A DNA stretch of 64,000 bases from Calothrix brevissima NIES-22 (GCF_002367995.1 NZ_AP018207.1:6610104-6674103); one strand, 5' to 3'. Positions 27,509-36,282 are shown, counted from the first letter of the stretch. Notes: a model not told the origin generated them from the letters alone. Translations and numbers: made by a program.

Positions 27509-27754
27509 CTGTCACAGAGTAAAAGTACTTATAGTATATTTTCTTTCAAGTTGATGAAAATTGAATTTCTACTTGATTACTGAATCAACTGCTTGTTTCT
27601 ATTAGAATAGAACTGCGATCGCTAAAATTTTGCTTAATAGATAAATATCCGCTTATTGAAGTAGCTTTTGTGACAGTTTAATGAAACTAAAGATTGAATA
27701 TTCAAACTAATAAGCGGTAACAATTAATACTTAAACTTACATAAAAATGTTTAG

Positions 27755-28477
27755 TTAAGATCCTAGCCAGTTAGCTTCCCAAGATTCGAGACTAGCTTTA
27801 TGTTCTCTCCAATCTGGCATGATGCTACCTAATGCTTTCCAAAAGGCATCTCCGTGATGGCGGTGTAATAAGTGGACTAATTCATGAGCAACTACATATT
27901 CCAACACAGCTAAAGGGGCGTGAATTAACTGCCAATTTATGCGGATTACTCCATCCTTACCGCAGGTTCCCCAAACTCGTTTTTGCTCGGAAAGCTTAAC
28001 ATCTGGGAGATTGACACCTAATTTACGTGCATAGACTTTAGCGAAGTGTTGTATATCTTGCCAAGCGCGATCGCGTTTCCAAGTAATCAACGCCTGCTCA
28101 ATCGCATCCTGTTGTTCATCTTTGCTCAACTGCTGTGGTACTTGGATGTAAAAGCGGCTTTTGCAAGTAATCATTACCTGTTCTACATCGGCTGACTCTA
28201 CCTGCAACATTAAGCGCCGTCCCCGATACATTACCTTTGCGCCACTCACATAACACTGGGGAATTTCTGGGGGATGCTTTGGGCGACAATCTTCTACAGC
28301 ATTAAATAGCCAGCGCCGTTTGCTATCGAGAAAAGCAGTAATTTTTTCTGAGGGAGTATCGGGTGGTGCAACAACTTCCACAGCTTCAGGGGTAACAACG
28401 ATGCGCTGGTTTTTGGTACGCTTACTATAGCGCACAGTGTAGGGGATGCTAGTTTGACCAATTTGCAGAACAGGCAT
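27755..28477 (-). CDS. YgjP-like (DUF45/SprT-type) metallopeptidase
   Basis: The 240-residue protein has the zinc motif VAHELVHLLHRHHGDAFW and the downstream MPDWREHKASLE of the YgjP family. The N-terminal part has beta-rich ARRMPRT-like features (RIVVTPEAVEVVAPP). Members are often found next to type I restriction genes. A role there is unproven, but one can infer turnover of restriction subunits or of stalled DNA-protein complexes. Its start overlaps the stop of the NucS-like gene by one base, so it is the distal gene of a coupled pair. Confidence 0.88.
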   Translation of the reverse strand: MPVLQIGQTSIPYTVRYSKRTKNQRIVVTPEAVEVVAPPDTPSEKITAFLDSKRRWLFNAVEDCRPKHPPEIPQCYVSGAKVMYRGRRLMLQVESADVEQVMITCKSRFYIQVPQQLSKDEQQDAIEQALITWKRDRAWQDIQHFAKVYARKLGVNLPDVKLSEQKRVWGTCGKDGVIRINWQLIHAPLAVLEYVVAHELVHLLHRHHGDAFWKALGSIMPDWREHKASLESWEANWLGS

Positions 28478-29505
28478 CAGCTTGTCTCAGGAAGGGAAGA
28501 ACTTACATCTGCTTCAAGTAATTCCTTGGCACGCTCTGAAAGCGATTTTTCTTCGCCCTCCACGGCCCAGTAGTCAGGGCCAGGGAAAGCTCCAGACCCT
28601 ACGGGAACATTATATTTTTCACAAATAGTTTTACATAACGCGCTTAAGGAATAACTCAACTCATCCAATTCCCACTTAAATTTTTGAGAAGTGAGTTGGA
28701 AAGTAGCTAGTTTGGCTTTTTCCTCAATTTTCTTAAGGTCTAATTCAAGTTTAGGCGATCGCATCAGATAAACTCGTGTGCCTTCCTGGAGAACACCGTA
28801 TTTTATCAAAGTGTTGATAGTTTTTTCTCGTCGCTGTTTAGTAGATGCTTCTCTTACAGCTTGGTTAGTCTTTTCTCTTATTTTAATTTGATAATCGGCA
28901 ACAGAAGGTAAAGGGATTATTTGTTCTAAGTTCAAAAATTGAGAACCATTAATATTGTAAATATTAACTTTTATACAACGTATATCAATTCCTCTTTCAT
29001 TAAGCCATAATACTGTTGTAGTAATCTCTTGAGAAAAGCTTGGCGCAATCAATATTATTCGAGGAGTATTACTAATAAATCCCTCTTCAAACTCTTCAAT
29101 ATCTAAAAAGCGTTTTATTTCTAGTTCTGCATTTGTAAAATCTTTTCCTGACTTAGATAGGAATTGTTCATGAGCATGGACAACAGCCTCAAAGTTCATA
29201 GCTGATACCATCGCAGCGTAGCGAATACTCTGCAATTCCAAGTGTCCGCCATCCTCGACTCGCTTTATTTCAATAACAACTAGGTTGCCCTCTTCATCTA
29301 AACCTAGTAAATCTATTCTGCGCTTACTGTCTTCCCAATTAGAAAATTCCTCGGCAATAATAAATAAACCAGGGTCAATTACTTCGGGGTTATCTCGCAA
29401 AAGTGGTTGTAAATGTTGCCGTTCTCGCCATCTTTCATTGACAAAATCACTGGGATTTATTCTTTGTAATTTCTGCTGGCTCTTATCAATTTCATAAAAT
29501 GGCAT
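28477..29505 (-). CDS. NucS/DUF91-like PD-(D/E)xK nuclease
   Basis: 342 residues. The N-terminal 150 form a restriction-endonuclease-like fold: RRIDLLGLD followed by LVVIEIKR at about 63-83, giving the D...ExK active site, as in the NucS/DUF91 family. The rest is helical with no clear match, perhaps a DNA-binding domain. Proteins of this type cut DNA at mismatches or branched ends in some lineages, but the target here is unknown. It lies 67 bases after hsdR on the same strand and is coupled to the metallopeptidase, so it is probably part of the restriction locus. Confidence 0.8.
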   Translation of the reverse strand: MPFYEIDKSQQKLQRINPSDFVNERWRERQHLQPLLRDNPEVIDPGLFIIAEEFSNWEDSKRRIDLLGLDEEGNLVVIEIKRVEDGGHLELQSIRYAAMVSAMNFEAVVHAHEQFLSKSGKDFTNAELEIKRFLDIEEFEEGFISNTPRIILIAPSFSQEITTTVLWLNERGIDIRCIKVNIYNINGSQFLNLEQIIPLPSVADYQIKIREKTNQAVREASTKQRREKTINTLIKYGVLQEGTRVYLMRSPKLELDLKKIEEKAKLATFQLTSQKFKWELDELSYSLSALCKTICEKYNVPVGSGAFPGPDYWAVEGEEKSLSERAKELLEADVSSSLPETS

Positions 29506-29572
29506 ATAACGCTTATTTTACACAATAGTAATGATTGAATGAATTGGTGATTACATTAATAATTGCAAGATT

Positions 29573-32500
29573 TCATGTTCTGAGATAGTTTTTTAGAGCG
29601 TACTCATCAACCTTACTAGGTATATCTTTCCAATTTTCTAGCTTTAAATTAAACACTAAAGCCCGAACTTTCTGCCGCAGTTCTTTACGTAACTGTTCTT
29701 TCAAATGCCAGCCAGGGGGCGCAGTTTCATCACTGGAGTAGAGTTGATCAATTGCTTGTGCTGCTTTCTCTAGGGGATTTGATTCACGATCGCAGACAGC
29801 ACTGCTAGAATCACTCTGGCTGCTATTGCCTTCACCCTGATTTACTGGCAAGAATGCTTCTAAAATTTTGAGGACACCGTAAGCTTTTTGGCTCAAGCTT
29901 GTTTGTTTATGGGCTTGTTCCGCCACTTGCATATCGCGGACGATTTGCTCATATCGCTTGAGGGTTTCGGCGGCTTCCAGTTGACCTTGTTCAAACTGGC
30001 GTAAAATTTCTAAAACTCTTTCGGAAAATGTCCCATAATATAAGGGATTCTCATCAACTTTCTGCTGCATGACTTTGCGGAGTTCGGCACTTTTGCGGAC
30101 AGCAGCAGTTTTGATTTCCTGTTGGGGCTGATTTACTGCAAAATCCTTCCAAAAATCTGGGTCGGTGATATCATGTAACTTGCAAAGTGTGGTGATGCCT
30201 GTAATATCCAGGTGTTCGTTGAGCATTTCGCGGATTTTGGCACTGACATCACGAGTTAAGGTAGATTCTTGTTTCTCAAAGGTCAGTTTTCCCAAGGGTA
30301 AAAATCCGGCTACCCATTTCAGGTCATTTCTGTAATCGAGAATCAACGGGTCAGGGCTAAGGGCATCGTAAGCTTTAATAAAGGTTCTGGCTAGACGGTG
30401 AAATTCATACCATTTATCCTCGCTTCCCAAATGCTGAATCAGGGTGTCGTATTCTTGGCGGATATCTCCGGTGTTGCGGGGGATGGGTTTAACAATTTTC
30501 ATCACCTCAGAGTGGGCGGCTTTGAGTTGGTTGCGTTCCACATCTAGGTCTTTCATAGCGTTTTTCACGTCGGCTTGGCGGTAGGTGGCTAAAGCTTCGG
30601 TGAGGTTTTTGGTAACGCCGATGTAGTCAACAATTAGCCCAAATTCTTTGTGAGAACCATAGACGCGGTTGGTACGAGCGATCGCCTGAAGTAAGTTATG
30701 TTCTTTTAAGGGGCTATCTAAATACATGACGCTTTCGCGGGGTGCGTCAAACCCAGTTAGCAGTTTATTGCAGACAATGAGGAAATGCACTGGCGGTACT
30801 TCCCCACTCTGAACTTTGGCTTCGTAGTCGGCATTTTCCCCCAGAAATTTGTTGATAGCAGCAACTTCCCCATTTTTATCCAAGGCGTATTTTCTTAAGT
30901 CTTGGCGCAGTGCTTCAATATATTTATCTTCGCTGGGTTTTGCGTCTTCTTGGTTGCTGGAATAAATGGGGACACTCATGGCTTCCGCCCAGGTTTTTGC
31001 TGTGTCTGGGTCAAAACCTTGTTTAATTAAACTTTTAGCAATGATTTTATCTAATGCCCGTTTATAAAGAATTATTGCTTCTCGGTCGATGGCGACAATT
31101 TGTGCTTTAAAGCCTTCTGGGGCTGCATGGCAGGAGAAATGCGCCCAAATGTCGTAGGCTAGTAGTTCAATGCGTTGGCGGTGTTTGACTAAATCCTCAA
31201 CTGTTACGCCTCGCGCTTTGATTTTGTTAACCAGTTCTTCTGGTTCATTCGCAAACCAATTATTAAATAGAATATCTAGTTTTTTCTCATCTACTTGCCA
31301 TTCTGCTTTAAGGCTGGTGTAACGGATGGGAACGGTAGCACCATCTGCCACAGCGTCGTCTATGCTGTAACGGTCGAGATAAGTTTCACCGGGAAGGCTG
31401 AAGTTTTGATAAGTGTCTTTGTCAGTCTTTTTAATAGGTGTACCTGTAAAGCCGATAAAACAGGCATGAGGTAAAGTTTTTTCTAAAAATGCCCCTAAAT
31501 CTTTTTCTTGGGTGCGGTGACATTCATCTACCAAAATAATCCAGTTGTGGCTATTGGCTGCGGCTGTGGCTGACTGGTCAAATTTAAAAATGGTGGAGAG
31601 TAAAGTTAAGCCGATAGGGTTGCAGTGGATGGCTGTTTGTAGTTCTTCACCAGATGTTATATGAGTGGGGTTAGGTAGTCCGCAGGCTTTAAAAGTTTTG
31701 TCTATTTGCTCATCTAAGTCGATGCGATCGCTCAGAACTAAAATGTTAGGATTTTCTAGAACTGGGGAATTGAGAGTTAGGTGGTTTTTGAGTTTGAGGG
31801 TAGCAAACACCATTGTCAGGCTTTTACCTGAGCCTTGGGTATGCCAAATCAGTCCTTTGCGATATTTGCGGTTTGGGTGTTTGGGGTCTGGTTTTAAGGG
31901 GGCAATTACTCGGTCTACAATTTTGTTGACAGCGCGAAATTGCTGATAGCGACAGACTTTTTTAATGATTTTCTGTTCTCGTTTCTCGAAGATAATGAAG
32001 TGTGCCAGGATGTCGAGTAGGCGAGAAGGTTCTAGTAAATACCAAAGTTGTTTCTCTAATTCGTTTCTAAAAGAAACCTCACCCCCTAGCCCCCTCTCCT
32101 TGGAAGGAGAGGGGGAATTTTCTGTTGTTTGGTTCCAGGTTCCCCAATAAGCTGAAGCTGCGCCTGTTGCACCGTAGAGAACATTTACGCCATTGGTGAT
32201 GATGTTGAAGGCGTTGGAGTAGAACAGGCGGGGTATATCGCGTTCGTATTGTTTAATTTGCTCAAATGCTTCTCCGGTTTTGTCTTTGGCGGTAAAGGGT
32301 TTTTTGGCTTCGATAACCACCAGGGGAATACCGTTGATGAAGATGACAATATCAGGTTTACGGGTTTGCTGGGATTGAACTGTCAACTGATTGGTAACGG
32401 TGAAGGTGTTGTTTTCGGGGTGGAGAAAGTCTATGAGGCGGATGGTTTTTTTCGTGGCTTCACCGGGAACGTTACGGCTATAGTTTCCTCGCAGCAGGTT

Positions 32501-32734
32501 TGTCCATTGTTCATTATCGGTGACTGCCAGCATATCCTGGTAGGTAGCGCGGGCGACTTCTTGGGGGATTTTGTTGATGTGTTGGATGGCGGTAATGAAG
32601 ATGTCGCGGAGGATGACTTGGTTTAGGCTGTCTCTGGCGGTTTGGTTTTGTTGGGGTGGTAGCCAAATGTAGCCGAATTTGACTAAGGCATCAATGCAGG
32701 GTTTTTCAACTAGGGTGTATTCGGAGGCTTTCAT
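29573..32734 (-). CDS. hsdR: Type I restriction endonuclease, R subunit
   Basis: The 1053-residue protein has an N-terminal nuclease domain with RKPDIVIFINGIPLVVIEAK (PD-(D/E)xK). SF2 motor domains follow with Walker A HTQGSGKSLT, DECHR, FTGTPI and the later QAIARTNRVYG. A helical C-terminus contacts the methylase core. It translocates and cuts unmodified DNA together with HsdM and HsdS. About 14 residues after GTWNQTTE (SPSPSKERGLGGEV) are encoded by an inserted palindromic repeat (32077-32115) without loss of frame. The start lies 3 bases after the DUF559 stop. Confidence 0.93.
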   Translation of the reverse strand: MKASEYTLVEKPCIDALVKFGYIWLPPQQNQTARDSLNQVILRDIFITAIQHINKIPQEVARATYQDMLAVTDNEQWTNLLRGNYSRNVPGEATKKTIRLIDFLHPENNTFTVTNQLTVQSQQTRKPDIVIFINGIPLVVIEAKKPFTAKDKTGEAFEQIKQYERDIPRLFYSNAFNIITNGVNVLYGATGAASAYWGTWNQTTENSPSPSKERGLGGEVSFRNELEKQLWYLLEPSRLLDILAHFIIFEKREQKIIKKVCRYQQFRAVNKIVDRVIAPLKPDPKHPNRKYRKGLIWHTQGSGKSLTMVFATLKLKNHLTLNSPVLENPNILVLSDRIDLDEQIDKTFKACGLPNPTHITSGEELQTAIHCNPIGLTLLSTIFKFDQSATAAANSHNWIILVDECHRTQEKDLGAFLEKTLPHACFIGFTGTPIKKTDKDTYQNFSLPGETYLDRYSIDDAVADGATVPIRYTSLKAEWQVDEKKLDILFNNWFANEPEELVNKIKARGVTVEDLVKHRQRIELLAYDIWAHFSCHAAPEGFKAQIVAIDREAIILYKRALDKIIAKSLIKQGFDPDTAKTWAEAMSVPIYSSNQEDAKPSEDKYIEALRQDLRKYALDKNGEVAAINKFLGENADYEAKVQSGEVPPVHFLIVCNKLLTGFDAPRESVMYLDSPLKEHNLLQAIARTNRVYGSHKEFGLIVDYIGVTKNLTEALATYRQADVKNAMKDLDVERNQLKAAHSEVMKIVKPIPRNTGDIRQEYDTLIQHLGSEDKWYEFHRLARTFIKAYDALSPDPLILDYRNDLKWVAGFLPLGKLTFEKQESTLTRDVSAKIREMLNEHLDITGITTLCKLHDITDPDFWKDFAVNQPQQEIKTAAVRKSAELRKVMQQKVDENPLYYGTFSERVLEILRQFEQGQLEAAETLKRYEQIVRDMQVAEQAHKQTSLSQKAYGVLKILEAFLPVNQGEGNSSQSDSSSAVCDRESNPLEKAAQAIDQLYSSDETAPPGWHLKEQLRKELRQKVRALVFNLKLENWKDIPSKVDEYALKNYLRT
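32077..32115. repeat. CCTCACCCCCTAG palindrome inside hsdR
   Basis: Reads CCTCACCCCCTAGC, then a 12-bp stem with left arm CCCCCTCTCCTT and a GG loop. It is in frame on the hsdR strand and adds SPSPSKERGLGGEV to the protein. The same unit occurs at 32758, 33321, 37951 and, in a longer relative, near 45470. Confidence 0.85.
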
Positions 32735-32737
32735 GTT

Positions 32738-33421
32738 TTAACTTTTGGGGTTGTGAACCTCACCCCCTAGCCCCCTCTCCTTTGAAGGAGAGGGGGAAGA
32801 GGAAGGGGTGGGGAGATTGGGGTTTTCGGGAGGTAGGGAATAAGGAGAGGGGGAAGAGGAAGGGGTGGGGGGATTGGGGTTTTTAGAAGGTAGTGAAAGG
32901 AGGAAGGATTGAATTTTGTTGAGAACTTCGTTGGTGTTGTAGAGGACGGCTTCGTTTGAGAAGCGTAATATTTTGTAGCCTTGAGTTTCTAGAAATTGTT
33001 GACGAATAGCATCTTCTGCTTGAGTGTATTGGTGTATTGCACCGTCAACTTCAATAATTAATTGGGCTTGGGAACACCAAAAATCAACAATGAAGCGGTC
33101 TATTGAATGTTGACGGCGAAATTTATAGCCCAAAAGTAGTCTATTACGTAGATATTGCCAAAGGTGATTTTCTGCTGATGTTGGTTTGTGGCGCATTTGT
33201 CTAGCCAGTGGCTTCAGCTTTTCCCAAAGTTCTGGTGATGTTTTCCAAATACCAACTTTTACCCTTTCTTCTCCCTCAAATCTTTCTTCTCCCTCTAAAA
33301 ACTCTTCTCCCCCACATTTCTCTTCTCCCCCCTCTCCTTTCAAGGAGAGGGGGCTAGGGGGTGAGGTCAAAAATTCATTAGTGGATGAGATTGACGAACT
33401 ATATTCTCTACGATCTGTCAT
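32738..33421 (-). CDS. DUF559 (VSR-like) endonuclease with repeat-encoded ends
   Basis: 227 residues. The DUF559 core (about 67-165) shows MRHKPTSAENHLWQYLR, FRRQHSIDRFIVDFWC, LIIEVDGAIH and ILRFSNEAVLYN, a restriction-fold nuclease related to very-short-patch repair enzymes. The first 50 residues (TSPPSPLSLKGEGGEE and Glu-rich) and the last 55 (PTPSSSPSPSKERG, duplicated) are translated from copies of the palindromic repeat. The native protein probably began near SPELWEKLKPLAR. It is coupled to hsdR (3-base gap), which points to co-expression with the restriction locus. DNA target unknown. Confidence 0.85.
   Translation of the reverse strand: MTDRREYSSSISSTNEFLTSPPSPLSLKGEGGEEKCGGEEFLEGEERFEGEERVKVGIWKTSPELWEKLKPLARQMRHKPTSAENHLWQYLRNRLLLGYKFRRQHSIDRFIVDFWCSQAQLIIEVDGAIHQYTQAEDAIRQQFLETQGYKILRFSNEAVLYNTNEVLNKIQSFLLSLPSKNPNPPTPSSSPSPYSLPPENPNLPTPSSSPSPSKERGLGGEVHNPKS
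32758..32796. repeat. Palindromic repeat at the 3' end of the DUF559 gene
   Basis: Same orientation as the hsdR copy (CCTCACCCCCTAG first on the plus strand). It is followed by a tandem duplication of GGGGGAAGAGGAAGGGGTGG-type DNA to about 32880, which encodes the Pro/Ser-rich tail. Confidence 0.85.
33321..33367. repeat. Palindromic repeat at the 5' end of the DUF559 gene
   Basis: Opposite orientation to the copy at 32758 (ends GGGGGTGAGG on the plus strand). The DUF559 coding core is therefore enclosed by an inverted pair about 530 bases apart. Confidence 0.85.
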
Positions 33422-33461
33422 AGGTTGAACAGTAAATGGCAGGAAATGGCATTTTTTGCCA

Positions 33462-33475
33462 TACTAAATTTAGTA
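33462..33475. promoter_or_regulatory. Palindrome before parD, candidate operator
   Basis: A perfect 14-bp palindrome TACTAAATTTAGTA lies 19 bases before the parD start in the divergent spacer shared with the DUF559 gene. ParD-type antitoxins repress their own promoters through such sites. The assignment rests on position and symmetry only. Confidence 0.4.
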
Positions 33476-33493
33476 AGCGCATAAGAGACACCT

Positions 33494-33745
33494 ATGAAAA
33501 GTATAAATATTTCTCTGCCTGATGTAATGCGTACTTACGTAGAGGAACAAGTGGCTAGTGGCGGTTATAGCACAGTTAGCGAGTATTTCCGTGAATTGGT
33601 GCGTCAAGACCAAAAGCGCAAAGCTGAAGAACGTTTGCAAACTTTATTATTAGAAGGTTTGAATTCGGGAAGTGCTACACCTTTAACTGACCAAGATTGG
33701 GATGATATCCGTCAAGCTGTGCAGAAAAAAATTTCTCAGCAGTAA
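33494..33745 (+). CDS. ParD-type ribbon-helix-helix antitoxin, without adjacent ParE
   Basis: The 83-residue protein starts MKSINISLPDVMRTYVEEQV with the ribbon-helix-helix pattern, then GGYSTVSEYFRELVRQDQ, typical of ParD/CopG antitoxins. A flexible C-terminus usually binds the toxin. No ParE-like gene follows: the next frame, 62 bases on, is a DUF433 protein of another toxin-antitoxin type. It is either an orphan remnant or acts with a toxin elsewhere. Confidence 0.8.
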   Translation: MKSINISLPDVMRTYVEEQVASGGYSTVSEYFRELVRQDQKRKAEERLQTLLLEGLNSGSATPLTDQDWDDIRQAVQKKISQQ

Positions 33746-33807
33746 GCTTTGAAGTTGAATAGTTACAATAAAAGTCATTATCCCAAGCGTTCCCAAAAAT
33801 CTCGATC

Positions 33808-34053
33808 ATGGATTGGCAGCAGTATATACATTCAGACCCAAAAGTTTTATTAGGGAAACCAACGGTAAAAGGTACTCGTTTATCGGTGGAATTTATACTT
33901 GGGTTGTTTGCTAATGGTTGGACACCACAGCAAGTATTAGAAAATTATCCTACTCTGACACCCGAAGCACTACAGGCAGTGTTTGCCTTTGCGGTTGAGT
34001 GTATGCAAGAAGAATCTTTTTATACTCTACCACTGTTATCTGAGACAGCGTAA
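33808..34053 (+). CDS. DUF433 antitoxin-like protein
   Basis: The 81-residue DUF433 protein has IHSDPKVLLGKPTVKGTRLSVEFIL and FANGWTPQQVLENYPTLTPEALQAV, a winged-helix-like fold found before PIN-type toxins. Its TAA stop overlaps the ATG of the downstream toxin gene. It probably binds and neutralises that protein and represses the pair. Confidence 0.88.
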   Translation: MDWQQYIHSDPKVLLGKPTVKGTRLSVEFILGLFANGWTPQQVLENYPTLTPEALQAVFAFAVECMQEESFYTLPLLSETA

Positions 34054-34409
34054 TGCGATTTTTGGCGAATGAAAATTTCCCGTTGAGGAGTGTTTTAAGT
34101 CTGCGGGATGCTGGTTATGATGTGGCGTATGGTAGCGAAGATGCACCGGGGGCTGAAGATGCGATTGTGTTGGCACGAGCAGTTAATGAGGAGAGAATTA
34201 TACTGACTTTTGACCGTGATTATGGTGAGTTAATTTACCGCTTACGGATGCCTGCCCCCATCGGTGTGGTTTATTTTCGATATTTTCCACCTACGCCAGA
34301 AGAACCAGCGCAGAATTTATTGCGGTTGTTGAGTGTTGAAGGGTTGATTTTAATAGGATATTTTACTGTTTTGGAGCGTACACAGCTGCGTCAGCGTCCT
34401 TTACCTTAA
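34053..34409 (+). CDS. DUF5615 PIN-like toxin
   Basis: 118 residues with the start MRFLANENFPLRSVLSLRDAG, then EERIILTFDRDYGELIYR. Acidic residues are in the places expected for the PIN-like nuclease fold (Asn-Glu-Asn near the start in place of the more usual Asp-Glu-Asn, and Asp-Arg-Asp in the middle). Presumed RNase toxin paired with the overlapping DUF433 gene. The pair lies inside the restriction locus, pointing the opposite way from the hsd genes, and may stabilise the region. Confidence 0.88.
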   Translation: MRFLANENFPLRSVLSLRDAGYDVAYGSEDAPGAEDAIVLARAVNEERIILTFDRDYGELIYRLRMPAPIGVVYFRYFPPTPEEPAQNLLRLLSVEGLILIGYFTVLERTQLRQRPLP

Positions 34410-34417
34410 TGTGACTT

Positions 34418-35719
34418 TTATTTATTAGGTGGTATTTCGACGCGAACGCGACCTGTGAGAAGGTCTTGCATTAGACCATGTTTTACCTTTATTAATCTGT
34501 CAAGAATTTGGTAACTGTATTTAATTGTTTTTTGAATTTCTTCAGTAGCTTGACAAATTTGTTGTTGTTCTAAAATCGGCGGGACGATCACTTGTAATTT
34601 TTCTACTACACTTTTTGTGATTTTAACCATTGAGCCGCTAGTACCAGCAGCAGCGTTTTGTAAATACCCTAAAGCGTTTGATGATGAGAGATAAATTTCC
34701 AAAAAATTATCTAGAATGATATTTTGATTGATGCGAAAACGCATTAATAAATCAGGGTACGAACAATTCTCAATTTCTCCTCTAAATAATGCAGAAAAGC
34801 CAACACGTTCACGAGTATTTGAACGGCTAATAAGGAAATCTCCTGGCTCAAGTGTGAACTCAAATACTTTTGGATCATTTATTGGTGCAGGCTTAATACA
34901 AGTCGGATTAAATCCATCGGGACTTACTGCACCTAGACTAAGAATCCAATGTCCTGTTACCTCATTAGGACAAACAGGTGAATAACCATTTTGGATGCTC
35001 TGAGACAAAAGTTGCTTAAGTTCTATAAGTTTCCAATTCTCTGGAATCTGACCGATCGCACTTTCCTTAAATTTCGTGTGACCAATACCGCGAGTGAGGA
35101 GTTGCTGGAGTAGTCCCTGCTTGACTTTGCGGGTTTGGTCGATGACAGCTTGAGTGGATGCGATCGCTTCATCCACACTGCTCAAAATCTCAGCAATTTT
35201 CTTTTGTTCAGAAAGCGGAGGTAAGGGAATTTTATATCTTAGCCAATCATCAAGTTTAAAAATCATTTTCTCAACATCTACGCCGACACTTGACTGAAAA
35301 CAAGTCTGTTGAAAATAGGTAGTATGTGAGAAATAAGCTAAATATTCTGCTAACAAGCCAGGTTTAGTGATTAATGTAGAATACTCATTTGATACAACTG
35401 CTCCATCAAGTTCTGGCGGAACTAGTCCGCAAGCTCCATGAATAATTTGTCGTCTTGATATTAGAAAGTCACCAGCATTTGTATAATATTGAGTCTTAGT
35501 AAGAATTTGTTCTCCTAAAAGTCTTTCTCTCGGAACTATCCCCCCACGGCTTCTTTTTGCTGTGACAAGTTGATACTCTTGATCATCTTGAAGTTGCGCT
35601 GGTCGTTCTACAACTTCTACTACATCATCGAAAGACTTAAAGTACCACCCTTCGGGAAGATGAGGTTTTTTAGGAATTCCTGGTTTGACGCTAGGCGGAT
35701 ATTGAGATTTACGAGCCAT
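34418..35719 (-). CDS. hsdS: Type I restriction-modification specificity subunit
   Basis: 433 residues from the ATG at 35719 (MARKSQYPPSVKPG). There are two target-recognition halves, each followed by a conserved helix: PLPPLSEQKKIAEILSSVDE near the middle and VPPILEQQQICQATEEI near the end. It sets the DNA sequence recognised by the HsdM/HsdR complex. The annotated frame is open 14 codons further upstream, but that extension is the antisense-phase reading of an hsdM-tail relic. Its start overlaps the stop of that relic by 11 bases, so coupling to it is likely. Confidence 0.9.
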   Translation of the reverse strand: MARKSQYPPSVKPGIPKKPHLPEGWYFKSFDDVVEVVERPAQLQDDQEYQLVTAKRSRGGIVPRERLLGEQILTKTQYYTNAGDFLISRRQIIHGACGLVPPELDGAVVSNEYSTLITKPGLLAEYLAYFSHTTYFQQTCFQSSVGVDVEKMIFKLDDWLRYKIPLPPLSEQKKIAEILSSVDEAIASTQAVIDQTRKVKQGLLQQLLTRGIGHTKFKESAIGQIPENWKLIELKQLLSQSIQNGYSPVCPNEVTGHWILSLGAVSPDGFNPTCIKPAPINDPKVFEFTLEPGDFLISRSNTRERVGFSALFRGEIENCSYPDLLMRFRINQNIILDNFLEIYLSSSNALGYLQNAAAGTSGSMVKITKSVVEKLQVIVPPILEQQQICQATEEIQKTIKYSYQILDRLIKVKHGLMQDLLTGRVRVEIPPNK

Positions 35720-35792
35720 AACCGAGTTCCTCCAAAAATCCCAACATCTTCGCCTCAGCAATATCTTGCTTAACCACTAACTTTGTCACCAC
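35709..35792 (-). pseudogene. hsdM 3'-end relic (27-codon frame) before hsdS
   Basis: A small frame starts GTG-GTG and ends with AEAKMLGFLEELGYGS, which matches the true HsdM C-terminus AEAKMLGFLKELGYE. At DNA level 35717-35759 and 37259-37301 agree at most positions. It ends inside the hsdS start region, as an intact hsdM tail would. It is either a scar of an hsdM duplication or a retained coupling leader for hsdS. Confidence 0.75.
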
Positions 35793-35832
35793 CCTCAACT
35801 TTACCCTGCCAATTTCTCAACCAAACTTTAAA
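35793..35832 (-). pseudogene. Rpn-family gene 3'-end relic
   Basis: Reading IFKVWLRNWQGK in phase, it resembles the end of the intact Rpn gene (DFQIWLGNLQGE). The plus-strand DNA TCACCACCCTCAACTTT continues the match past both ends. Too short to be functional. Confidence 0.6.
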
Positions 35833-35865
35833 TATTAACTAACATCAAAAACCCAAACCTTTTTA

Positions 35866-36282
35866 TCATACCTCTTGAGCAGAATGTAACCTTTCCTCAT
35901 TCCCAATCTCACCAACTATCTTCCCATCTTGCACAAAATAACTTTTAATCACATTCTCCCCTCGGTCATCCAAACTTTTATCACGTTTTTTAAACTCATC
36001 CAGCACCTTAAAAAAACAATTAAACGCCCTACTTTCATCACCTGTAAACAATAAAATAATATTCGCCCAAGAATTAGAAGTCCGCACATTAAAATATCTT
36101 TCTATCCAAGCATGGAAATGCTCATAAAAATCAACTTCCTCATCAGTCAGTTCCAAACCTAACTCACTGCGAGCAAATTCATAACCTGTTAAAAAATGAC
36201 TTAATATAGTAATAGAAGACTTACCAATATACATTCCTGGTTTGTCTTTTATTTTTTCCAAAACTGCATAAATGCCTCCCAT
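35866..36282 (-). CDS. Unrecognised 138-aa protein in the restriction locus
   Basis: MGGIYAVLEKIKDKPGMYIG opens the protein, followed by SSITILSHFLTGYEFA, an acidic helix (LTDEEVDFYEHFHAWIERYF) and a conserved-looking SNSWANIILLFTGDESRAF. No catalytic motif or membrane segment is seen. The KPGMYIG opening recalls small proteins annotated near toxins or as immunity-like, but I cannot name a family. It lies 27 bases after the Rpn gene on the same strand and sits in the stretch that separates hsdM from hsdS, so it is probably cargo of the duplication event. Confidence 0.6.
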   Translation of the reverse strand: MGGIYAVLEKIKDKPGMYIGKSSITILSHFLTGYEFARSELGLELTDEEVDFYEHFHAWIERYFNVRTSNSWANIILLFTGDESRAFNCFFKVLDEFKKRDKSLDDRGENVIKSYFVQDGKIVGEIGNEERLHSAQEV

